A DNA stretch of 64,000 nucleotides from assembly GCA_016165875.1 (NCBI GenBank), contig JABBOT010000009.1, positions 17,478,790 to 17,542,789 on the forward strand. The letters are read 5' to 3'. Positions 59,739-64,000 of the stretch are shown piece by piece. Below the pieces are notes generated by a model, which saw only the letters and a program-made list of their open reading frames with translations, was not told the DNA's origin and made no database searches. How positions within the stretch are numbered: the stretch's first letter is position 1; each line of letters starts with the position of its first letter. The position numbers and the translations under genes were made by a program. This DNA comes from Acanthopleura granulata (Eukaryota > Mollusca > Polyplacophora > Chitonida > Chitonidae).

Positions 59739-59769
59739 GAAGTGTAGGCTGAACACGCGTAAATGCAAA
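59179..59769. repeat. Non-coding stretch with (AT)n at 59704-59734
   Basis: About 500 bp without recognisable features, followed by an uninterrupted AT dinucleotide run at 59704-59734. Confidence 0.7.
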
Positions 59770-59965
59770 GTTATTTATATACTCATTTATTTGACATTAT
59801 TATTATTGACAGCATTATTGTGGGAGGAAACCGGAGAGAGCCCGGGGGAAATCCAAGACCATCGGCTGGTTGCCGACAGACCTTGCCACGTTCGACCGGA
59901 GGGGAAGCCAGCATGAACTCACCGCGACCTCATTGGCGAGAGGCTCCTGAGGCTCCGCGCCATGC
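59770..59965 (-). mobile_element. SINE family A, internally deleted
   Basis: After an ATTTATTTGACATTATTATT start, it joins directly to GACAGCATTATTGTGGGAGG, AAACCGGAGAGAGCCCGGGG and GACCGGAGGGGAAGCCAGCA, ending near CGAGAGGCTCCTGAGGCTCC. The GTACTCAAGAATATTTCACT block is missing, and the head is reduced. Confidence 0.8.
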
Positions 59966-61297
59966 CTCCGCATTTAATTCAACAATAAGAGCAGTTGTAA
60001 TATGCCTATGTAGGACAATATCAGTCATATCACAAGAACAAAAACTGCATAGAATATCAATGGTCTAAACAGAGCATCAAACCCCTGTGGTAAGATGTGC
60101 TGCTATGAAAACAAAGGTGGATTCTATAATATAACTATATCTTAAAAAGGACGGGCTGTGAAAAGTGAAATAATGCAGCTTCTTGAGATGTCTTTAATCC
60201 ATGATCCATGCTAAGTATATAGATCTACGAATACAAAGGGCCATGACATCTCCAAAGAACTGCTAGACAATGGCTCTACAATTATCTCCTTTGTCACTGT
60301 TCCAGAAAAACCATCCATTTTCTTTTGTTAATAATAACGTAATTCACTCTCTAGATATACCCGCTTCCTCCTCATCGACATGAATCTACAGTAAACCGAC
60401 AGACACAAGCGAATAAGTTCATTTTGACAGTTTCGATCCTTGGAATAGGAAAAAAGCATGGATGCGGTCACTTGTATTAAGAGTCTTTCAAAATATGCCA
60501 TGAGCAGGCCGTCCTTTAATAATAAATTTACAGGGTTCCTGAGATGATTATTTTACCTCTAGTGCCAAACGCCTGGTGAGAAACGGTCAGCCTAAATTAG
60601 GCCTATACTGTAGAACAAACCCTCAGAGGACAAACCCGTCAAAATCTGGATGAGGCTTCCCTTCGTTGGCAAAAGGGGGGATTACTTTGCCGAGAAAAAT
60701 CGTTTCACGGATAATTAAACTCATTAATAAACTATAAATCAATAAAACACATATGAAATACCATAACAGGTGACAACATCACAACGGGATTATGGGTGGG
60801 GGAGGGGAGGGCATGTAAAGAGAAACAGTAATGTTGCTGACAGAACGATATATACATTAAATCAAAACTTTAGCCCACAAAACTGATATCCTGCTTTACT
60901 CACAATCTTGCAAAATCAGTACCTAACTGAAAAATATACCGTGGCACTCTACAACACAATGGCTATATTTAAAGGCAAATACAAGGAGTGTAAAAACTTT
61001 TACGACTGTAACTGACGAACATAAGTAGGATAATAGCGGGAAAAACTTTCCTGTTTGCTCAATCCGAACTTCCCTCTGGAGTTTCTCCTTGCCTAATGTT
61101 CACAGGCTTATACACTCCTGTTCAAAAGCTCAATCGTTTAACAGTGTATGAATAATACCATGTTTATATATACGTCCTTTTCTATTCTGTGCCAGCACAC
61201 CACATGTTGCCCACTAACATCATCTATTTTGCGTTAAGTTTATATTACCTGCACTACTTGTACTATGCCTGTCTGTTTTGTTCATACATCTACGTTG

Positions 61298-61298
<1 letters not shown>
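59966..61298. other. Non-coding stretch
   Basis: No domain or repeat recognised, apart from a G-rich run near 60795-60812. Confidence 0.5.

Positions 61299-61362
<64 letters not shown>
61299..61362. repeat. (AT)n microsatellite, 64 bp
   Basis: An uninterrupted TA dinucleotide run of 32 repeats. The ORFs 61189-61602 and 61278-61526, which encode poly-(IY), exist only because of it. Confidence 0.98.
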
Positions 61363-61363
<1 letters not shown>

Positions 61364-62227
61364 TCCCGTTGTCAGTTTTTGTACTTTTCTCGCCGCTCAG
61401 ACTAATCAGGCTCTACATCGGTGTTATATTGCTTCCGTGGATTACGAATATGTTTTTGTTGTTGTTGTCAGATGTAGTTTTGCTGCTTGTCATGTCCCGT
61501 GTATATATTTCTTTGTACACGTATAGTTATGTCTTGGTGCAAAAAAGGCAACTTTTTTTAATAAATTTTATTTTTGTCAATATTTATATTCATTCTATAT
61601 AGATTCTATATCTGTGACGTATAAGGTGTATGCTCTCTTCATTGCTCTTCATTGTCTTTCAGTTTATCATTCCTCGTGGTGTAACATCTGCAGATGTGTA
61701 TATACATGTATATATTTCATTGTACACTATATAGATGTGTCTTAGCGAAAAAATAAAAAAATTAAACTCTCTCGGTCGTGTTAATATTCCATTAATTTGA
61801 TAGGACTTGGGCACAAGTTAGTTTTGATAAAGGTATGTTTTCCACGCTGTTACCAAACTCCGGTAGAATATATATAGCCTAAGTGAAGTAGCAGTGTGGA
61901 TCATTGGACATTCATCATACAGTCTTCATTGTGGTAAAGGTTTCTCACATATCTTTTCAGTTCACCCGTGACAAAAGATTTGAAGCAATGTTCGTGATGT
62001 GACACAACATCTCGCTTAAAACGCTTGCTCTCGGCTAATACGGTTGGTCCTATATCGGACATCACAATATCTTATTTCTGATATTTCAAACCTGAATTTG
62101 AGTAGTGACTACACGGGCAATTTCAAAGAAATCTAGTTAATCATGGTGGGATCCAACGAAGAGAATGGAGCCGTTGTTTTTACTGTTCATGGGCTAATAC
62201 ATCATGTGTATAATGAAATTCGAAATA
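61363..62227. other. Non-coding stretch
   Basis: Two loosely similar segments (61500-61600 and 61690-61765) share GTATATATTTCTTTGTACAC / GTATATATTTCATTGTACAC and GTCTTGGTGCAAAAAAGG / GTCTTAGCGAAAAAATAA, suggesting an old duplication near 190 bp. No gene was found. Confidence 0.5.
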
Positions 62228-62412
62228 TCGCCAGGCGGTAACTATGAGCTCAAGTCCAGTCCACGTTAGCTTCCTTTTCGGCCATACGTGGGAAGGTCTG
62301 CCAGCGGATGGTCGTGGGTTTCCTTCGGGTTAACTCCCACCATAATGACTTGCCGCCGTCGTATAAGTGAAATATTCTTGAGCATGGCGTAAAACACCAA
62401 TCAAAAAACAAA
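62228..62412 (+). mobile_element. SINE family A, 5'-truncated
   Basis: It begins near the B box (TATGAGCTCAAGTCCAGTCC), then CGGCCATACGTGGGAAGGTC, GCGGATGGTCGTGGGTTTCC, and a clean 3' end TCGTATAAGTGAAATATTCT, TGAGCATGGCGTAAAACACC, AATCAAAAAACAAATA. The tRNA A-box half is missing, as expected of incomplete reverse transcription. Confidence 0.87.
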
Positions 62413-62769
62413 TATATAATATTGCCGGTATCAAGTGTTGCCGGTGTGTGGAACTGGGCAGAGCACAAGGGAAAAACATGGCCACCCTAGAGTTCCGGAA
62501 ATGCCCAGAAAAGGAAGGTATAGCATCAGCTAAACTTGAACTCACAGTGTTTAGAAAACTTTCTATATACATGGACATATACTCGTAAGTTAATAAAACA
62601 GGGTGAAAAGAAAATGTTATTGAAGCAAAATTTCTAAGAACATCTCAGTTGTTTAAGTTTACTTCAGAATTCGGCTTTCAAATTACCGCTATGTATTTAT
62701 TTGAACTTCATTCTATAGGAAGAACAGGTTGTCCAGAGATGTTTGGACAATCTACAGGCACACCTGGCA
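62413..62769. other. Non-coding stretch
   Basis: Around 62440-62550 a few words (GGAACTGGGCAGAGCACAAG, AAACTTGAACTCACAGTG) resemble a second, worn reverse SINE-A copy. Nothing else recognised. Confidence 0.4.
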
Positions 62770-63012
62770 TAGCCTATATGGGTGTACTGCTGGTGAGCTG
62801 CTCTTGAATTCATACCGAACTGAGAAGTGTTCATAGTGGATCAATTGTCTCCCACAAATGCCATGTGCATATCGCGTGCGAAAGTTTATCAGTAAATTGC
62901 CAAAGGCCTTTAGTTTACCACGAGCGCTCGAGTTTCCCCCTACCTTAAACTGACCACCATTATTCTCTGTGTGACTGCACTGTCACAGTGGCACTATATA
63001 GGCGTGTCACCT
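62770..63012 (+). repeat. SINE family C, partial
   Basis: Contains CTCTTGAATTCATACC (worn B box), GCGAAAGTTTATCAGTAAAT, TGCCAAAGGCCTTTAGTTTA, CCACGAGCGCTCGAGTTTCC and AACTGACCACCATTATTCTC. These match 2640-2880 and 7230-7380 in order. The common 3' tail is missing. Confidence 0.55.
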
Positions 63013-64000
63013 GAATAACTGCCGGTAATTAAAGACAAAAACGACGCATTGACCTACATCCTGATGTCGATGTTGTTAATGACTTGTTACCTTAGCGGCA
63101 CGACAAATATCGCTGTAAGTCCGGTGTATCGATTAAAATATTCCCACCAGTCCGTCGTATACGCTGGTGAGAATTGCAAATATTTGCTGTGAGTATTATT
63201 GTATATTTATCCATTCACATATTCAACGTGACGAAAAAGGGCCAAGAGGAAGTCTGACAAAGAATTAGTTAACAGTTACCGGTAGTATCTAAGCGATTAC
63301 CCGTTTGAAAGGACCACTTGAAACGTCTTCCTGCTTAAACTTACAGACTGAACACCCGATATTGTGCATAAACATTGCTATTCGGTGCAGTGCAGATTAT
63401 ATGACGTCACGTGGGCATGTACGTGCTTACAGACTGTGGAGAAAATCAGGATCACAGTATTCAGGGGTATTCCCACATAAGAGTAAATTTGAAATTCCCT
63501 CAGTGAGGCTTTTTTTTTTCTTTTTGGTTGGTTTGGTCTTTGTATATCATTTCATCAGGAATAATCTAATTTGCACCCCACAAGTTACATTTTTTACACA
63601 AAAGACTGCAGCTTATGGAACAAAACCCGAGCAACAAGGTGATAACCGTGAATAGAAGTCTCGGGTCAGCTGACTATTGCTAACTATTCATACCAATGCT
63701 TAAAACGTAGCAAGTTACACACACCATGTATGTTGTATACTTGGGTTTACATCGGAACTGTTCATTAAAAAGATCTTAAAATTCTCTCTGGAATGTAAAA
63801 ATCTGTTTGAAATTGTATGAATCCGTAACTGAATTATATTCGTTTGAAGTGTGGAGTATTGTGAGGATCCGAAGCCGCCCACGCTTTTAAGCTCACGAGA
63901 GGTGGTTTAATAATAACAAGTACATGGATGAACAAGACTGCAATGTATTCTGGCGGAAACAAGTGCCTTGGTCATTTTATATTATAAATTTACATATATA
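63013..64000. other. Non-coding right end with short R1 fragment
   Basis: The segment 63668-63722 (TGCTAACTATTCATACCAAT, GCTTAAAACGTAGCAAGTTA) resembles the R1 block CTAACTGTTCATGTCAGTGT, TTAAGACGTAACAACTTACA. ORF 63305-63655 on + is 116 codons but has no domain. Nothing else was recognised before the window ends. Confidence 0.45.

Noticed and set aside
61189..61602. 137-codon + frame with a long Ile-Tyr run
   Set aside because: It is created by the (AT)32 microsatellite and disappears without it.

Overview
The window is animal nuclear DNA, AT-rich and gene-poor, with long non-coding stretches, spliced exons and many short retroposons. The dominant repeat is a tRNA-headed SINE whose 3' end reads (+ sense) roughly GTATAAGTGAAATATTCTTG then GAGTACGGCGTAAAACACC and an AAATAAAT tail. 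From general knowledge such SINEs are abundant in mollusc genomes, so I infer a lophotrochozoan, most likely a bivalve or gastropod. No bacterial, organellar or viral gene set is visible.

Two protein genes are clear. (1) A voltage-gated potassium channel of the Shab/Kv2-like group lies on + at 14967-15935. Only its last coding exon is present, from within S1 to the stop codon; the exon or exons for the T1 domain are not visible upstream. (2) An intronless, full-length class A GPCR of the aminergic (muscarinic/histamine H3-like) branch lies on - at 33778-32510. Both are membrane signalling proteins typical of excitable cells; nothing shows that they work together. A third, weak candidate is a single exon on - at 43740-43515 with good splice signals and no recognised family.

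Layout. 1-14250: non-coding, with SINEs, a dispersed repeat shared with the far end of the window, an old ~490-bp tandem duplication split by a SINE, and two adjacent minisatellites (64 bp and ~86 bp periods). 14253-14600: 3' end of a LINE-type retrotransposon ORF, antisense, just upstream of the channel exon. 16-32.5 kb: mostly non-coding, with five long SINE-A copies, one complete SINE of a second family with target-site duplications, and a ~140-bp tandem repeat. 32.5-33.8 kb: the GPCR. 35.9-37.2 kb: a short tandem duplication and a decayed ORF of unknown type. 37.48-37.68 kb: a probable TA-flanked MITE. 38-46 kb: non-coding with small tandem duplications, SINE pieces and the candidate exon. 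46407-58566: a recent direct tandem duplication of a ~6.1-kb unit (units 46407-52500 and 52501-58566), each unit carrying a 43-bp satellite array, truncated SINEs and a member of the dispersed repeat. 58.6-64 kb: microsatellites, SINEs and non-coding DNA.

The most useful observations are the reduced charge of the channel's S4 voltage sensor, the aminergic receptor that keeps the amine-binding aspartate but lacks the muscarinic 6.52 asparagine, the recent 6-kb tandem duplication (real event or haplotype artefact), and three SINE families with a common 3' end. I found no convincing new multi-gene system.
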